From positions 2,146,501-2,210,500 of the forward strand of contig JAREIK010000343.1 in NCBI GenBank assembly GCA_029783825.1: a stretch of 64,000 nucleotides of DNA, written 5' to 3'. Positions 21,176 to 34,989 of the stretch are shown one piece after another; position 1 is the stretch's first letter, and each line of letters begins with the position of its first letter. Both the position numbers and the translations under genes were made by a program. The notes beneath the pieces were generated by a model. That model ran no database searches and was not told where the DNA came from. It saw only the letters and a program-made list of their open reading frames with translations. Source of the DNA: Sapria himalayana (lineage: Eukaryota; Streptophyta; Magnoliopsida; Malpighiales; Rafflesiaceae).

Positions 21176-23099
21176 TCAGCCAAAGTTAATTACAAAAAAT
21201 ATCAAAAAATTTATTATTTAAGAAAATGTACACCAAAATAAAAAATATTTACTTTTTGATGTACTGAGAATCAAAAACCTAATTTTGCAAATGGTGTTCG
21301 TGTGATACATTGGCCTTATAAAAAATAAATAAACAATAATTTTTGAATTCATAAACTACAATTTTAAATTCAACAAGTGTTTTCCATTTTATGAATTTTT
21401 AATTCTTAAACTTATATATATATATATATCAAATTTGTGTTGTTCTTATTGGAACAGAGGATGGATATGACTAGGACCTAAGCCCAATATAAACTGAGGC
21501 TTCCTATTCAAGATAATTAAAAATGTTAAATGAGAGGATCTCATATGTATAGTAGGGTTAATGAGAACGTCGAACTGATGCCTCCTCGGGTTTTCACTAT
21601 TTTTTTCTATCTATATGGATGTTGTACTTGTCGAGTTTTGGATCAAGTAGTAACTACTAACTCCTTGATGAGACTCTATTGACATATAGTTTACCGAGTG
21701 GGTGATTATGCAATAGTAGATACTTGAGTAATATAAAGTAGGTCAACAATAATAGATAATAAAAAAATAAGTCTTCTTCATGTTAGCAGGAAATAGATGA
21801 AGTAATAGTAGTTTCTTAAGTTAGATAACTGAATTTTGACATATGTTTAACCACCCATAGAGGATTTTTCAAAAAGAGTCAAAGACTTATCGTTCCTCTA
21901 ATGCATGCCTAGAAAGAATTATCCAGCGATAGCAAGTATGGTTCATTGGAAGCTGACTTATGTTATGACTTTGTAATATTGTCTAATTTCATTAGTTAAA
22001 TATTGTTTCAAAAACTTATTGATGAAGATATCTAATTAATAAATATCTATAAGTATATAGTTCATACAACTAGTAAAGAGTACTTTCATTTAGATATCAA
22101 TCTTATAAATATTGTATCAGTAATTTGATCAACAAATAGTGAGACATTATATTTTTTGTAAAGTAGATAATTATGGATTCTGACATAACTCTTAGATCAA
22201 ATGATTTATTCACTTAATTTATGTGATGCATATTCAAATAATTCGAATTATATTATGTTTAGATACATAATAAATGTTGGTTATTGTGCAATGATCATTT
22301 ACCTTAATGGTGTACGAGGTGATTATCATATTTAATATAATCCTAATGATGGTCACCTGGTAGATATCCTCTTAGTACTTTATTATTGAAAAAAAATATC
22401 TCTACTCGAGAGTAATTTATAATCTCATACCTTTTAGGCAACTCATAAATTAACTTTGATAATTATTTCATATACATATTCTTATACTTTGGCCTTCGGT
22501 ATCACGAAGGCCAAGAACTAATATGATTAATAAGAATTTGTACTTTTAGTTTTGTAAGTACCATATTCATATGATTAATATGTATTTTTTATGCATCACT
22601 TGTAGGAACCATACTAGTGAAAGTAACTTAAATGGTAGTCACTACTTTGTGAGTAATAATATACTCATACATATTTCATATATTACATGTCACCATCTTT
22701 CATAGAGATGATACAACTATCATACAAGGTAAAACTCTTAGGAGATGTTTTATAAAATGTCCACCTTAATTGAGAACTATTTCATTTAAGACATGTACAA
22801 TGGATTTTCATGTAAAATTATTCATGCATTCATCTTCATTAGCGTCATACTCACAATAATTAATATATCTAAATTTTGAGTTTTAATATATAGGTTTGTC
22901 TTGTACATCACAATTGATGGGTTCGTCAATTATTTCTTAGCATATATATGAGTGAGCCTCATTGTCCACTTGTCACCATTTATTTTGACAATACACACTA
23001 TGAGTTTAAGATTGAACATGTACTCCATCATAATTGATGGGTTCGTCATACTCTTTATTAGCATATATATGTCTGACACATAACTATTATACGAAGCAT

Positions 23100-23480
23100 T
23101 GATCATTTACTCCACCACTATGAGGCTATCTATTCATTGGTAATTTTCCTTAGAGTATTTAAGATTTTGAAGGTTTTTATAGAGATTGAACTTCACTTGT
23201 TCTTCACCAACACAAAGTATCGACTCTCCATTAGTAACATTATTTGCATTTCTCCAGTAGTTAAAAATAGTTGTCAAGCATCTATCCACTAACATAAAGC
23301 ATATTGGTCCTCCTCCATATCTAGCACAACAAAATTTACAAGAAAAATTAATTTACCAACTTTAACCAATAAATCTTCAATAATATCATTCAAAAACTTT
23401 ATTGAAGGATCAACCATTTAAAGTGAGAGAGTGATTTGAGTAATCTTTTCTAGGTTCAACCTTTGCACTATAAATAATAA
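23100..23480 (-). pseudogene. Gypsy aspartic protease remnant
   Basis: The minus-strand reading gives IIEDLLVKVGKLIFLVNFVV then LDMEEDQYAL, matching the gypsy protease stretch (G.IEDVLVKVDKFIFPVDFVVLDMEED...PLILGRPFLAT). The later residues TTGEMQI and VLVKNK correspond to ATGRALI and the VNDE(Q/E)V region after frameshifts. The catalytic D(T/S)G lies upstream and is not visible. The enzyme would cleave the polyprotein in virus-like particles; this copy is dead. Confidence 0.75.
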
Positions 23481-24689
23481 TATCAAATTTATACTTGGTC
23501 TCAAGTCATATAGTTCCTTCTAGAAAATACCCCCCCAAATATGCATAAAATTGTACAACTATCTAGATCCTTCAACTTTACTGTGAATTTATCTTGGATG
23601 TTACTATACTTCATAATCGTATTTAGCATTCTTTATGTCTATAACTTTCTATTATTATTCATTACATACTTTATGAACTTTATGTAATGTAGCATACATG
23701 ATAAAGCTTCTACAAATGGAATAATGATTTCCAACTTCCAACAAATATTGAGAAAACTCTCAAATTATTCATCCATCTTTCCCTACTGAGTAATATCCTT
23801 ATCTTCCTCATGTCCTGCTTCTTTATTTGTAATGGTTAAGGGCATGAGTTCGACAGTAGATTCTATGGATATCATGGCTTTAGAAAACATTATCACATCT
23901 AAGTCATGATGATGGGTTGTGTCATAGCTTTGGAAAATGTAGTAACTTATTTAGTCACAACTTTCTCTTTTATTTTAGCTCTCCTTTTGGCTTCCAAATA
24001 TACTTGTTGTCTCTCTAATTTCTTATCACTTCTCTGTGTAATGGACCAATATTTCTTTGGATTTATCTCAATATAGGTTAGTATTTCATGCACTCTTTTG
24101 TCCTTAAAAAAATACTAATTGTCCAAATTGATTCTGAATGATCTTTATTATTATATTCATATATTATAGCCTTTTTTCAATATGTTCACTCTAGTTTGTT
24201 TGAAGATTATTTTGTTTCTTCATCTCTATAAGTATGGTAAGTATATTGTTTTCAAGTGATGACTTTTCTTCTATCTTCAGGTGGTTGAAATTTGAGCTTG
24301 AGGCTCCTTATAATTGATAATATGATGAGTTATTCCTAAAATTATTCTGAAATTGGCTCATGTTATGCTATACTTTCTCAAAACTCACATACAATAGATT
24401 TTTGTGATTTCTAACTATCAGATAGTTATGTGTGGGAGCATTATTGTTGCTTCAGAATATATATTTTTTATTCTGGAAAATGTTGGCTTCCTACACTTGA
24501 TATATGAGGTCAAAATTTTTTAATTTCTTGCTACGATGAAACATAAATTTCTCCTACACTTCGACATATTTTATCTTGGGCTCCTAACTTGTTGAAAAAC
24601 ATGTTCATTTTGGCTTCCATAGCAGTCAATCTTTTCAACTCCAATACTTGACTTGCTTCCTTCTAAATACTCAATCATTCAGAATTTAA

Positions 24690-25010
24690 TAATTTGTCTT
24701 TTCTAGCTCTTCAAATAGATATTATGTTTCTTTAGGTGATTTTTTTATAATAGAACCACCCAAAGTTATATCAATCATATACCTTATCATATAATTCATC
24801 CCATTGCAAAAAGTTTGAGCTTGGAATCATAGTTTAAAACTATGTTGTGAGAATTTTTTCAAAAGCTCTTTGAATTAGTCTCAAGCATCATAAAATATCT
24901 TTTAATATTCTTGAAAAAATTTATTTATATTTTTTTATATTTAAGAGGTGATTTGAGATAAAAAGACTTGGTAACAAAGTCTTACGCAAGTTTGTCCCAA
25001 CTCATAATTG
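24690..25010 (-). pseudogene. Gypsy gag (Retrotrans_gag) remnant
   Basis: The minus-strand reading has MSWDKLA..FVTKSFYL (family: TWDELA.KFL.KYFP), FKELLKKFSQHSF (family: ERFKELLR.CPHHG), then QTFCNGMN, then IDITLGGSIIKKSPKET.YL and FEELEKTNY (family: QTFYNGL...IDAAAGGALM.KSPEEAYELLEEMA.NNY). These lie in the right order and spacing over about 320 bp. Several stops interrupt it. Gag forms the particle shell; this relic is non-functional. Confidence 0.82.
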
Positions 25011-27099
25011 TATATTGAGATATGTACTTGAACTAGCTTCAGGATTTGCCTTTCTAAAAACAAATATAAAAATTGTAATCATATTAAATCCGAGCTAACT
25101 CTATTCATCTTCACCATGTCATACAACTCCAATATTGCTGCAACATGGCTATTCGAATCTTATAAAGTTTTTCCACTATACTGATGTTGTATCATAACTA
25201 TTAAACTTGGTTTCAACTTAAAATAATATACATTTATATGTTGTAGCTAAATCCCTCTACAGCTATCCATCATAATAGGCCACCAATAATCACATATGGT
25301 ATTATGAGGATTGTACTATTGGATAGCATATCCTTCATCACCTTAGTGGGATTTTTTGCTGCAAATTGCTTCAATATGTTCTCTATTAGCTCTTTATCTC
25401 GATAATATTTTTGTTATTCTTATTATATATGGGCCTAGAGATGTTAATACAGACCTAGAAATTATGTTCATATAGGAGCAATTGCTACAAAAAGATAACT
25501 TTGAAACAAAACTATTTTTTGTCAAGGATATTTATATCAATTTAAGTTGAATAATCAAATTATAATCAAATAATCATTACTCGACAATAATGTTGAAAAC
25601 TTATTTTAACTTTGTGAAGGTACTAGAACTTATTAATTAATATGATCTCAAAATCTTGTTAGGTAAATGTCTCTTATCCAACATGGTCTCAAGAATACGT
25701 GAGTCATACAAATAGTAAAATATACATGTGTCTATATATCAATTCTATATGAATCATATATGTAATATGATCAACCAATAGTAAACTAATAAATATTTGA
25801 TTTGAGCATATAGAATTAGGTTTTTTGAACAATACTTGTACTCTAAGATTGGTTCATATCCTTTTACATGATGATACTTTCTTACTTTTTGGTCAATATT
25901 ATATTCGATTGTCAACTAAAGGGTAAATTAATATGAAATTATCTCAATTCCCTCTTGGCAAATAATGTGGGTATCATCCTTGGACCATCACTACCAAGAA
26001 TGATCCCTTTGTCATTGTCCCTTCAATATTTCATCATCGAAGTCACATAATATTTCATTCATGAGTTATTTATATATCTACTCCGTTTAGGCAACATATC
26101 AACTACCATTGAGGATTGTTTTGAATATATACTTTTATTCTCTAACCTATAATAACTTAAAGATACAAGAAAATATGATAATAAATATGTTTATGCTTTT
26201 ATCTTCATACGTATCATACTCGTGATAGTTAACATATATCTTTCAATGAATGATACTTATGGAATCACACATAAAGAATTAACTCCCATGACTATCATCA
26301 CCATTTTAAGTACCTACTCTTACATGTGCCTTGTGATTTGTCAGTCACCATTCATTATGTTTGATACATGAATCTCACACAATGGTGAAACTCCTAGGTA
26401 GATATTCTACTTAACTCTCACAATATTCAAGGCCAGTTCTTCTAGAATATGTATAATAAATTTGTCATAAGTATTTTCATACTTTCGGCTTCATAAGTGT
26501 CATACTTATAAAGATTAAACTTACCTTAATCTTGAGTATCATGCATAAATTTATCTTATCTATTAAAATTAGAAAGGCTGTCACTTCTTTCTTACCACAC
26601 CATATAAGTATGTCTTAGGCCATATATGTCACCATCCACTATAACTAATATGCATAAACCTATAAAATAGTAAAACTCCTAAAATGCAATTCTATATAAC
26701 ATTGACATCCATCAACAACCACATCATAACATTAATACAAAAATAACATTATAAATTCATATATCCATCACTCACAAGTATGTTACATGAATAATAAATC
26801 TTAATTTAAGCTAATATTGGGGAAATTTTCACGTGTGATATTTTGAGAGATATCTCATTAAATTGAGGGTTCCTAATATTAGCCCATGTAATAATCTAGG
26901 TTTCAAAACCTAAACTAAATTTGATATTGCTCATGTTTACATTATATTTGTCCCTAATTTGGAATTGGAATCATCATGCCTAAGGTTTTTAGTTGCTCAT
27001 TGCTCAAAATCCAATTCTCATGTTTCTCCTTTGCAAAATCTTCTAAGTGTTGCTTATTAATTTTGGAAATTTAGTAAAATAATTTAAGCTGGAAATCAT

Positions 27100-27890
27100 G
27101 ATTCTGGCTTGAGGTCATGACTTTCTGATCTTGTTGAATCTTCTTTTTATTACCAATGTCATGGTGGCAATAAATATTGCGACTCAAATAACTTCATGCT
27201 AGAGCATGATGTTGCATCATTGGTATGCCACGGCTGATACAAATCATCTCTAGAATAAAGTGTCATAGTGCATGGTAAAATGAATGGTTATGACTGATAT
27301 ATTTTTTTATATAACAAAATATCAAGGTACTGGGAATAGGTATGACTGATGTATTTTTTCTATAAATACAAAGTTGTAGCTTTTAGAATGGGCACATATT
27401 TATTGTTTTATCACTGGAGAAAAAAGTTATGACATTGGAAAAATAATGATCATAGTAAATGCTCACTTGAACAAAATATTATGATAGAAAATAATGTCGT
27501 GACTCAAAATATTTATTATATTGGCTCTATATTGAATAAGTCATGACCTTGGAAATATTTCGTGACTAATTATACTAGTGAGGTACTTGACTTTCATGAT
27601 GTAAAAATAATATTGTGACCGTTATAAATTTTAGGGATAATATGGTCGTAACTCCAACAAAATACCATGACCATGAAAACTATGTAGCATAGTGAAAAAA
27701 TGGGACAACTCGGTGGTTGAGTTGTTTCGTACAATATTCACATGGTTATTTTATAGAGTTCAGCTGAGAAAAAATTTTATATCTACTCATAATGATCTAG
27801 AATGTGTAATAGACTCACGACATGGGAAATATCATGACTCTCAATATTTCTCTCTCCTCCAAGTCTTTGTTCTACTAAGTCTATCAATTT
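27100..27890 (-). repeat. CATGAC-rich non-coding part of the gypsy family
   Basis: Words such as GTCATGAC, CATGACC and TTATGAC recur at irregular intervals. The stretch matches the complement of 3,080-3,500, for example ACAAAGTTGTAGC followed by GGG/AGAAT. It probably belongs to the LTR or the adjoining untranslated region of the element on its left. Confidence 0.5.
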
Positions 27891-28053
27891 TTACTTAAAA
27901 TAACTAAGATTTCATTAATATTTATGAAATTTCTATGAAACATACATTCATAGAAATCTCTCCCACTAAAATTCAAATACATACACATACAATAAGAAAT
28001 ACATACTAAATCACTCAAAAAATTTAGTATGTGGAGTGCCGAACACTCCACAA

Positions 28054-28056
<3 letters not shown>

Positions 28057-28092
<36 letters not shown>
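28057..28092 (+). repeat. (CA)n microsatellite
   Basis: About 18 CA units stand near the right edge of the gypsy relic. Frames overlapping it encode only Val-Cys or Thr-His repeats. Confidence 0.9.
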
Positions 28093-28100
<8 letters not shown>

Positions 28101-28460
28101 AACACATTCTTGTTTTTAACTACATTAATTTATAAACATCAAAACTCAATTAACAAAAGTTAATCACATCATTTTGATTTTTGGGCTATTTCTACAATAG
28201 TTAGTTATGAAGAAACTTGATATTTATAGTAAACTTTAAAAATCAATAACAAATTTGGATGGATTTGTTGGGGATCAATTAGTATTATGCTCGAAAACCA
28301 AGAATAGTGTCTAAATTTTTCTCAATAAATTAATAGTTTAATTAATTTTTGGTTTTGTGATTTCAAATATTTTAAAAATTATTTAATAAATTTTACCAAA
28401 TTGTTAGTGATATGCAATGGATTCAAAACATTTTCAGATTTCTAGATTCTTGTCCAAAAT

Positions 28461-28472
28461 ACATACACACAC

Positions 28473-28503
<31 letters not shown>

Positions 28504-28578
28504 TTCAAAATATCTGAAATACACACACACACACACATGTATATATGAAGTTGCTCAAATATGTATTTTTCATTCCAA

Positions 28579-28614
<36 letters not shown>

Positions 28615-28645
28615 CCATCCATCCAATATATATATATATATATAT
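28461..28645 (+). repeat. Compound CA, CATA and TA microsatellite cluster
   Basis: Four tracts follow one another: CA/CATA (28,461-28,503), CA (28,520-28,535), CA (28,581-28,612) then CATC and TA (28,613-28,646). The long frames on both strands here are repeat artefacts. Confidence 0.9.
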
Positions 28646-28699
28646 TGCTTAAAGCTCCTAACCTATAGAATATATACAAACACACAAATAAAAAGTCAA

Positions 28700-31600
28700 A
28701 TGTTCATATACTCATAAAATCAAATACTAAGTATAAACTGTAATAAAATACTTGGATATTCAATTTGTGTTTCGGTATTGTCTCGAGCACTACAAGTACA
28801 CTAACATGTCCTCTACACGAATACCACATGAACAATACATATCATTTATATGAGCACCACAAGGACATCGCATGTGGTGTCGACTTTTTTTTTTAAAAAA
28901 AAATATTTTAAAAATCTACCAATTTAATTTTATTGCTAATTACTCTCCAATTAAATGATGGCAGCCTTCATTCATTTAAATTAAATAAACAATAAAATCA
29001 AACCAAACTAAACTTATTACATTTAAACCAAAGCTGAACCAAACTTGGTTTCCCAACTCATGCAAATTCAACAGAATTAAATTTCATATCATGTTGAATT
29101 AGCAAAAAAATTTGTAACCATGAGAAAAATTAATTAAATTATTTGATGCATATCTCAATTGATTAGTTTTGAAAAAAAAAATTAAATATGAAATATTAGC
29201 TTACCTTTAGAATTAATAGGGAAATCAAGTTATTTTTTTAAAAGTTATATTTTCAATATTAAAATAACTTGAAATTTACAATATCATATTGTTTTAAATA
29301 AATTGATCAACCACTTGATGTTTGCTATTGGTAGATGATTATTTTTATAGTATATGCACCTTTTAGTTGGAATTAATCAAGATTGTAATGATCATTTTTG
29401 CAAGATTTTGATTTAATGTTGGATTTAGTACTAAATCTTTATGATTGGTAATTCCATTCAAACGAGCAATTTTACAACTATACATTATGAATCTTAATTA
29501 ATTTTTCTTACTTCATAAAATTGGATATTTAGGTTTGTTGATTTTAGTATTCAGAGTTTAAGGAGACTATTCAAATTAATTCACAACAAATTTTCCATCG
29601 AAATTGAAAATAAACCATGAAAATTTACAATATAACTCTCATTTCAGTGAGTATTCAATATGCCTTATTTGACACGTACCTACATTGCTGCATTCCTTGG
29701 CTAACTATTTTGTAGGTGAATAATTAGCTATATAATTTATAATTATAATTGTTTCGTGCTCCCACTAATGGGTAGTGATTTTTGTATTACCCTGACATGC
29801 TACTCCATATGATTGGTACTATATAAGGAGATGAATGTGATGGGTTTAGTTCACATGACTATTGGACTATAGAGATTTATTTCATCTAGGGTTACTTGGG
29901 GAAGACCAAGTGGGAAATTTAATATTCCCTTGGGAATTGACACAATAGAAGCAAGGTAGCCATGACATTTATATCTAACAAAAAAAAAGTATTGTGCTTT
30001 CTTAATGAAAAATGAGATCATCACGACAAAATTGCATCCATGCATGTAAAATATCAATAATGCATACAAATAGAAATATTTTCTTAATAATCAATTTAGA
30101 CTTTATTTTTAAATTAGGTTGATTATGCATGATTACAACTCCAAAATACCTAATTCAAAGAAAATTTATCTCATAAGCATACTCACTTGAGTGATAATCA
30201 TTATCATTAAGAATTTAGGCATTTTGAGACATGTCTGGCATCCTTTATAATGGTGAAAAATATAAGGAGGAGGTAAAAAAAAAAAAACTAAGTACACAAC
30301 TTTTAAATTCTATCATTATTTTGAGGAGAGACTTGCCATTTTTTTTAAATGGTTTGTGGACAATGTTCTTCTTCAGTCCAACATATAAACTTGTCATCAT
30401 ATTATCTCTTAGGGTGATGATGTTTAGGAAGCACTCTTTCAAATGATAGAAGGATATCCGCTTTTCATTGCAAATCTTTTCATGATTCTTTTATTCTATT
30501 TTTAATAGAATGTACTTGTGAAGATGTTACAATAGATCACATAGTAGTAATCATTGTTTTTTGAAGATTTTTACCCACTAATTTGGAGTTGTGGTTCTTC
30601 GTCTGTATCATAACATGAGGAGGTTCAATATTGAGAAAGAGATTTTGGACTTTCATGGCGTGATATGTCATATGTATCTCTGAGGAGCGAGGATTCTTCT
30701 AATGGGAACCCTTTTTCTTGGTATGTGGAGCACACCTATTTGGCCACACAATTTGTACTATGAATTCGAGGCACACACTATACCTTCCACATTTTATGAC
30801 AATACTTTCCTAGTTTGTTTTTCTTGATGCGACATTGAAGACAATGTTCATTTGGTTCGAGGGAAGATAAGAAAGAAAGTCATGTCATTTTGTGATATGT
30901 ATGTGGTGCATTTTATTTTTTTGTGGTTATACTTGACTAGTGAGTTTGGAAAAACAAAGGAAAAAATTGAAGATAAAGGATAATAGAAAAGAAAACTACA
31001 AAATAAAATACAAAAATATGATGGTGTTTGTTCTTTCTTTTTTTTTCATCCCCGAGGACCAACAACAATTAGGTTGAGAAAGTGAATCTACTCAAAATGT
31101 ACATATTTATCGTGTAGTTTTTTTTTTGATTTGGTCAATTTTTTGTTGCAAGCATGCTTTATCGACTTACTTGTCAATCAAAATTCTCAATATTATAATA
31201 TTTTCAATTTTTGTATGGCCTTTTTGTATTTACGAAGTGCTTTTACTCTTCAGAAGTTAATATATTATGGCAATCATAGTTAATACATAAATAAAAAGAA
31301 TCAATCAAATAAATCTGAAAAAATAGCTGCAAACTCTTGCAAAAATTAGCATTGTAATCTTAATTTGGCAGCGAAAGAACCCAATGAATCCATGGAAACA
31401 TGCTTTTGCAAAGCCTTCCAAAATATGAAATGTCCAATAGAAGAGTGGAAAAAAGGTGAAACTAGAAGTCTTAGTAGTTAGCAACACACTATGAGCTATA
31501 TATGACACTTATAACAACAATAAATTCAGGCAGTCGTGAACTCTGATAGTCTTTTTTTAAGAAAATGAGTTGCATGTAGAATACATTGAAACTATAACCC

Positions 31601-31985
31601 ATTGAAACTATGAGCTATATATGCCATAGTTTCAATTTATCTATCTTTCAATCATCTATTATCTGATATTACAATAATAATTATTATTATATAACAATAA
31701 TAATTGGAGAATGTAGGGTTTAATCTTGAGTTTCCCTTAGAAAATGAATGAGTTAGATATTAAATATATAGTAATCAGGGTCATAAATGATAATTGGAGA
31801 ATGTAAAGAGTTTTGTTTTTCATGTAAAATGTCACATTTCTTAGATTCATTTTTTTATAATTATGTCAGACAAATATTATCTGATATTGTATTAGGAAAC
31901 AATGGATTTCATCACCTGATCCACTCTCTTTCAATCATCTATTATCCATGCTAAGATAAATTGAAAAGAGAGTGCATGGAAGTGG
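28700..31985. other. AT-rich, unassigned
   Basis: I looked on both strands for transposase, reverse transcriptase, gag, tRNA boxes and terminal repeats and found none I can defend. Small frames (29,851-30,069 minus; 30,231-30,446 plus with its mirror on minus; 31,305-31,508 minus) give no known product. The segment 30,560-30,850 has somewhat higher GC and could be an old coding fossil. Confidence 0.4.
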
Positions 31986-31989
31986 TCAA

Positions 31990-32540
31990 AAAATATATGA
32001 GTCTATGAGATAATGCCAAATAACAATGATAAAGTAGAGTGGCACCATATAAGGCTAATGGTCAAATGAAGTGGTCAAAAAATTGTTACCTTATCATTTA
32101 TTTTTTAAGCTTGAGGTCAAACTCTAGAAAATTGTTATGACTATAAAATATATCCAAATTTTTATGCAACACGGTCATAATATTGTGAAGTCACAGTATT
32201 GTGCATGTCTTATTATTCTTCATAAAGGGCCACACCATTGAGAAAGGTCATGAAATTATGAATGAACTCTCATATTATTATATGGTCATGATATAATGAT
32301 TGTTGTGTCAGTGACATTGGTTTTTCTTGATTATTATATGATAATTGCACTAAGTAGTCATGATATTGAGAATATATCTTGTGTATCATGTTACTATAAA
32401 ATAACTGCAACACAAAAATTATCCTTCATAAGTCTCATATGTTTGCATAGTTGTGATTGGTTGTGATACTAGTCTCCATTTCTTTTATAAATCATGTCAT
32501 TGTCGTGGCACAATGATTGTGCAATGTTGGGAATTAGCTT
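31990..32540 (+). repeat. Dispersed repeat X, second copy
   Basis: It matches 1,655-2,230 in direct orientation at roughly three quarters identity by eye, including the CCACACCATTGAGAAAGGTC and ATAATTGCACTA-like stretches. Like the first copy it lies several kb before a plus-strand LTR-like copy (37.84-39.39 kb), which supports a shared retrotransposon origin. Confidence 0.6.
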
Positions 32541-34483
32541 AAGTATAACAGTTATGGCTTTGTCTTCTTTTAGGATAAGAGTCTCGACTATGGAAAATAA
32601 CTATACTAGAGTAATGTTCTCTATAATATTTCATGTCCCAAAAGTCATGAAACTAAATAATTATCATAACTTTGTATTGGGTGGTTTTTGCTCTATAATT
32701 TTATATAGCTCAAAAGTCATGTATGTTTAAAAAAGTAATAACTCTAACTTAAGACTATTGAGTTATATTAAAGATACAGTCATGATACTAGGACATATCA
32801 ATAACTTTTAATATTATTGAGGTACTTAGTTACTATAATAAAAAATTAATTTATTATACCCCTTTACATTTTACAAGACTAAATGATATCGCAACTAAAA
32901 AAATTATTACATTGTGGAATGTTTATGCTAATAAGTTGGTAGAGACATAGAGTCATGAAATATAAAGATTACTACAACAAATAAGATAGAGTTTTGACCA
33001 ATAATAAATACTAAAACAATACAAGATTTTTTACTTTATGCTTCATCCAAAACCCCCCAAAAATATATCAATTTAAAGACTATTCATCAAAAAATACCAA
33101 AACTTTAAAATCATGAAATTAATCCATAATTATTATATTTTTGTGCCTGCATATCATCACAACTAAAATAAATAAGAATATTTGATAGTTTGACCACTAA
33201 ACAATTATATTGAATCTTAAAATGATGTCGAACTACAAACTACAGCTAATGAGTCAACTTGATCAAGTACTATAACTTTTATTTGGCATTGAGCAATATG
33301 TGATTCACATTATTTGAACTGACCATCCAATTAACTATAAAAAGAGAAGATATAAAGAGAATTGCTTTTTTGCTTTATTTTTAATTGTACAGGGTTGAAT
33401 GGTATTGCGATATATAAAGAGGGTAACCTTTCTTCAAGAGTCTTGAATATCTTTCGAGAGATAGGGATGCTCAGAAAAGCAAGAAAAATCTATTCAATCA
33501 AAACATATTATTTTCTCATAACATAAATTAGAATGTCTTTTCAAAACTATATTAATGGAAGTTAGGACTAGTTCAATTATTTTTCAACATTTGAGTAAAC
33601 TCACCAGCTACATTTGAGTTAGTAATAACTATGTCATCACTAAGCATTGCATAATGTATAAATGGCTTGTTATGAGCTGAGGAAATGAATGCATACAATT
33701 ATTGTGTTTCAAGTGAAACCCAATTCTAAGTTTGAGGTCATTTTAAAGTTAATTTATGGATCCATGGATATTCTTTTTTATTTTAACAAGGTTAAGTTAT
33801 TAACTTTGTTAAGGATTTTTAGTTGTCCTTTTTAATTTCAATTCGTCTTGCTCTAGGTTTTGAATGCTATAAATTTGCGGCATTGGCTTTTCTTAATGTG
33901 CATGGTTATTAAAAAAAATTTAAGATAGTTTGTTCTCCTAAATTCTTATTTTTTTGATATTCTTTTAGAATCAACTAATTAAATTTGAGAATTCTTCTTA
34001 ATAGTTTTTGTATGTTTTGATCAATATAACTATTTAAGTGAATTTTCCTTCTATCCTTGATTCTTCTATATCATGAAAAGTGAATTCAGTCACCAACCAT
34101 ACAAAGAGATCAATGAGCATTAATTTTTCAATGGTTGACCAACCACAATACCCACAAGGGAAGGTCTCCTCACCATAGAAGAATCAACCAAAAATTATTG
34201 AGGCCCAAGGTCCATTTAACAGCATATGAAGCCTATGTTGGATCAATGTAAATGATCACCAAAGGCCATCAACCCATCATTGATTAAAGGTCAAATTATA
34301 AAAAAATTATCAGCCTATTAAATGAAAAAGGAAAAAACATACATTGAGGTAAGTAGTGTAACATCTCCAAACCTCAATATTAAGGGGATGAGTCTTTGTT
34401 TAAAGAAATGATCAATGCAAAAATTCCTACTCTTACTAGTTCCTTTAACCACTTTCACCAATCTACCAGGCCATATATTGGTA
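32541..34483. other. AT-rich, unassigned
   Basis: No protein family, RNA gene or terminal structure is recognised on either strand. The frame 32,494-32,730 starts in repeat X and looks accidental. Confidence 0.4.
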
Positions 34484-34645
34484 TACGCCTTAGCCTTGCT
34501 CTATAAATTGAGTTTGAGGCTTCTCTTGTCAATCTATAAATCTTAAAAATCAAGCCTATGCAGTATACACCTTAGCCATGTTCTATAAACTATGTTTGAG
34601 GCATCTCTTGGCAATCTCTAAGTCTTCAAGACAAGCCTATGAGGA
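34484..34645 (+). repeat. Diverged tandem dimer of about 80 bp
   Basis: TATACGCCTTAGCCTTGCTC at 34,482 recurs as TATACACCTTAGCCATGTTC about 80 bp later. Both are followed by TATAAA, GTTTGAGGC, TCTCTTG, CAATCT and ACAAGCCTATG or TCAAGCCTATG. Confidence 0.8.
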
Positions 34646-34989
34646 TAATGCCCTAGCCTGATGAAAGTTTCCAATTTATTAGGTGCTATTAGGAGCTGTT
34701 CTTGGTAGTAAAATGAAAGATACTTTACATGAAGATGGGTGAAAATATTTTCTATACTTTTGTTCCAACTCATGCAAAAGAAACTTTTTCCAATATTTTG
34801 GATTATTTCACCGCAATTGAAGTAAAATTTAATATTTTTCTAAGTAACCTTGAAACCCAAGAGAAAAGGAGAAAAGAATCGAGGGAAATTACTATTTTTT
34901 AACCACACAAAAAAGGTAAACTTAGATCTTGTTTATAAAATAGAGGAAGCCAAAGAATTGCAAAAAGTAGTTTCAAATAGGCCATTATG

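Larger units (their letters stand above)
21430..27890 (-). mobile_element. Ty3/gypsy retrotransposon relic (gag-protease, LTR-like flanks)
   Basis: On the minus strand the order is LTR-like DNA (27,890-25,560), gag remnant (about 25,010-24,690), protease remnant (about 23,480-23,100) and LTR-like DNA again (23,050-21,430). The two flanks are recognisably related; for example TTAGGCAAC followed by AACT occurs in both at about 26,090 and 22,435. The gag and protease types are those of Athila/Tat-like chromovirus-unrelated gypsy elements. Reverse transcriptase, RNase H and integrase are missing, so this is an internally deleted copy. No target duplication was established. Confidence 0.7.

Noticed and set aside
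27884..28105. 73-codon Cys/Val-rich minus-strand frame
   Set aside because: Produced by the CA microsatellite at 28,057-28,092.
28412..28717. 101-codon plus-strand and 83-codon minus-strand frames
   Set aside because: Both are translations of CA, CATA and TA microsatellites.
30231..30446. Overlapping plus and minus frames of 71 and 65 codons
   Set aside because: Mirror frames with Phe and Lys runs from A and T tracts; no family match by eye.
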